DNA of 64,000 nucleotides, from positions 62,001 to 126,000 of the forward strand of contig NZ_LAJA01000014.1 in NCBI RefSeq assembly GCF_000970675.1, written 5' to 3'. The notes below the pieces were generated by a model. It did no database searches, was not told where the DNA came from, and saw only the letters and a program-made list of their open reading frames with translations. Numbering within the stretch: the stretch's first letter is position 1; the number at the start of each line of letters is the position of its first letter. Source of the DNA: Domibacillus tundrae. Its GTDB lineage: Bacteria; Bacillota; Bacilli; Bacillales; Domibacillaceae. Of the stretch, positions 62,427 to 64,000 are shown in pieces. The translations under genes were made by a program, and so were the position numbers.

Positions 62427-63385
62427 TATGGGTTCAAATGGAATTCTGATAAAAAGCGATCAATGGCTTTTTCGTACTCTTCCGGGTTTTCGTTATAAGA
62501 TTGGGCGTGTATACCATTTTCTGCCATAAAAAGCTGCTTTGGTCCTTTTTTTGCATTAAACAGCGCTTCCGTCATATCCGGTAAAATAAAATCATCCTCT
62601 TTGCTATGAATGAATAAAACTGGATTTTTAATGTCTCCAACGGCTTCAAGCGGCGACAGTTCTGCCATTTTATAGCGGCCGCGCAGCCAGACGGCCCATT
62701 CGGCGATCGTCATGAAAAACGGCGGTGAAAAGCCAAGTTCACGCTTTATTTGATGCTGCACTTGTTTGCGGAAGTCTGAAAACGGACAGTCCGCCACGTA
62801 AAAAGACGCTTTGTCTTCTAAGGTGCCAGCGTATAATAAAAGAGTGACCGCACCCATTGACTCGCCGTGAATGCCGAAACGAACGTCCGCACCTTCACGG
62901 CGGACGAGTTCATCAACAACTGCTTTTAAGTCGTGTTTTTCAAAATGTCCATAGCTTGTAAATGATCCTTCCGATTCCCCGTGGCGGCGATGATCAAAGA
63001 GAACAGCATTAAAACCGCGTTTTAAAAACACATTCATATATTTAACCGAATTGACTTTATGTTCGGTTACACCGTGGCAAAAGATTACGTACGGCTGGCC
63101 GGGATTTGGTATAATAAAGACGCTTTTCAGACGGGTGCCATCAAGAGATGAGACCCACACTTCTTCTTTCGGAAGCTGGTTATACACGTTTTTATCGTAT
63201 CGGCCGGCTTTTGTTTCTCGTTCTGTAATCGCTTCTTCCGCTTTTTTGGCAATATACAAAATCCGGCTTGACAAATAAAAACCCGTTCCAGCCGTTAAAA
63301 AAGCTGCGGAAAGACCGGCAGCAAGCCCTTTCTTTATAGCCGATGAGCGTCGTAGTCGGCTGTTTTTGATATATCTTGTATCCAT
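62426..63385 (-). CDS. yqkD: Alpha/beta hydrolase YqkD
   Basis: 319 residues. An N-terminal membrane anchor (GLAAGLSAAFLTAGTGFYLS), VIFCHGVTEHKVNS oxyanion region, LFDHRRHGESEG, nucleophile elbow GIHGESMGAVT (Ser), Asp in HSKEDDFI and final His in NGIHAQSY. It matches YqkD; substrate unknown. The ATG at 63385 follows GGAGGAAGAATATAA and lies inside the end of yqkF (52-bp overlap), so the two are coupled. Confidence 0.9.
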   Translation of the reverse strand: MDTRYIKNSRLRRSSAIKKGLAAGLSAAFLTAGTGFYLSSRILYIAKKAEEAITERETKAGRYDKNVYNQLPKEEVWVSSLDGTRLKSVFIIPNPGQPYVIFCHGVTEHKVNSVKYMNVFLKRGFNAVLFDHRRHGESEGSFTSYGHFEKHDLKAVVDELVRREGADVRFGIHGESMGAVTLLLYAGTLEDKASFYVADCPFSDFRKQVQHQIKRELGFSPPFFMTIAEWAVWLRGRYKMAELSPLEAVGDIKNPVLFIHSKEDDFILPDMTEALFNAKKGPKQLFMAENGIHAQSYNENPEEYEKAIDRFLSEFHLNP

Positions 63386-64000
63386 TTATATTCTTCCTCC
63401 GTCAGCGCGGCTTCCTGGACCGCACGGGCATTTTCTTTTAACTGTTCCACGGAGCTTGCACCGGCAACAACAGTAGCTGCAGCGGGATGCTGAAGCACGT
63501 AGCGAAAAGCAAGGCCGTTTAATGTGCGTCCTTCTGGCAGATTCTTTTCAAGCGTTGATAATACGGTTTCCAGTTCGGCTTCATTGTACCAATTGAGTCC
63601 TTTTTTTGACGCTTTCGGCAGTTTATCGCGCCATTGATTGCTTAACAAGCCAAACGCAACAGGACCACGGGCGGCGACAGTGACGCCATTCTCTGCTAAA
63701 ATAGGAAGCGCCTGTACTTCAGGACGGCGGTCCAATATGCTGTACTGCATCATGACATTTGAAAGGTTGGATCGTTTTACATACTGGTCGATGACGGTCG
63801 GGCGGATGGAGGAAATGCCATATGCGCGGATAAATCCTTCTGCTTTTAGGTCCTCAAACGCTTCAATTGTTTCATCGATCGGATCATCAAGTGTACCGCC
63901 ATGCAGCTGATATAAATCAATATAGTCAATGCCGAGGCGTTTTAAACTTTGTTTTGCCGCTTCTTTTATGTACGTCTTAGAAGCATCCCACGTCCAGCTG
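63334..64000 (-). CDS. yqkF: Aldo/keto reductase YqkF (5' end outside window)
   Basis: The frame is open from 63334 to the window end, giving the C-terminal 221 residues. WDASKTYIKEAAKQSLKRL, DYIDLYQLHGGTLDDP (the active-site His region), GISSIRPTVIDQYV and VAARGPVAFGLLS match YqkF closely; GASSVEQLKENARA is the NADP-binding end. The missing N-terminus should hold the catalytic Tyr and Lys. It is upstream of yqkD on the same strand. Confidence 0.93.
   Translation of the reverse strand, partial: SWTWDASKTYIKEAAKQSLKRLGIDYIDLYQLHGGTLDDPIDETIEAFEDLKAEGFIRAYGISSIRPTVIDQYVKRSNLSNVMMQYSILDRRPEVQALPILAENGVTVAARGPVAFGLLSNQWRDKLPKASKKGLNWYNEAELETVLSTLEKNLPEGRTLNGLAFRYVLQHPAAATVVAGASSVEQLKENARAVQEAALTEEEYKWIQDISKTADYDAHRL

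Noticed and set aside
1-64000. CRISPR arrays, rRNA or tRNA genes
   Set aside because: No regularly spaced repeats and no cloverleaf or rRNA-like segments were seen on either strand.

Overview
The window comes from a Firmicute of the family Bacillaceae with moderate G+C. The gene order yqhP-yqhQ-yqhR-aroQ-yqhT-efp / spoIIIAA-AH / accBC-yqhY-nusB-folD-xseAB-ispA-dxs-yqxC-ahrC-recN-spoIVB-spo0A / bkd genes / yqjA ... gndA-zwf-rnz-proI-yqjP-yqjQ / yqkD-yqkF follows the Bacillus subtilis chromosome closely. Complete sporulation genes (spoIIIA operon, spoIVB, spo0A) mark it as a spore former. The species cannot be named from sequence alone; several loci differ from B. subtilis, so it is probably outside the subtilis group.

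Region 1 (1 to about 13.4 kb) is the right-hand part of a PBSX/skin-type prophage. It holds baseplate and tail genes (xkdQ-R-S-T-U homologues, a 964-residue tail fibre), two secreted SH3 proteins, a lysis cassette (XhlA, holin, M15 endolysin) and cargo: a YhcN-like lipoprotein, two duplicated Cys-rich mini-proteins and a PilZ c-di-GMP receptor. Between the SH3 genes and the lysis cassette lies a small cassette framed by 43-bp direct repeats. It contains a well-formed c-di-GMP-I (GEMM) riboswitch, a 43-codon ORF and an XRE regulator, and it is the most unusual item in the window.

Region 2 (13.6-37.4 kb) is conserved chromosome: yqhPQR, dehydroquinase, Xaa-Pro peptidase, EF-P, an acyl-CoA dehydrogenase absent from this spot in B. 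subtilis, the eight-gene spoIIIA operon behind a clear sigma-E promoter, acetyl-CoA carboxylase accBC, one-carbon/DNA/isoprenoid genes, arginine repressor, recN, spoIVB and spo0A.

Region 3 (37.35-38.95 kb) appears to be the scar of a mobile element that integrated at the 3' end of spo0A. An internally deleted tyrosine recombinase follows spo0A, and a 43-bp near-copy of the spo0A 3' end lies 1.5 kb downstream.

Region 4 (39-54 kb) is a branched-chain and odd-chain acyl catabolism block. It holds the branched-chain 2-oxo acid dehydrogenase (lpdV, bkdAA, bkdAB, bkdB), both methylmalonyl-CoA mutase subunits with the MeaB chaperone, methylmalonyl-CoA epimerase and an acyl-CoA carboxylase beta subunit. 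Together they could take valine/isoleucine skeletons through propionyl-CoA to succinyl-CoA. BrxB, YqjA and the 31-residue Prli42 sit among them.

Region 5 (54-64 kb) carries a tripeptidase-like peptidase, the oxidative pentose phosphate genes gndA and zwf (convergent, with a possible sRNA between them), RNase Z, pyrroline-5-carboxylate reductase, a metallo-beta-lactamase-fold hydrolase, a short-chain dehydrogenase, YqkD and a truncated YqkF.
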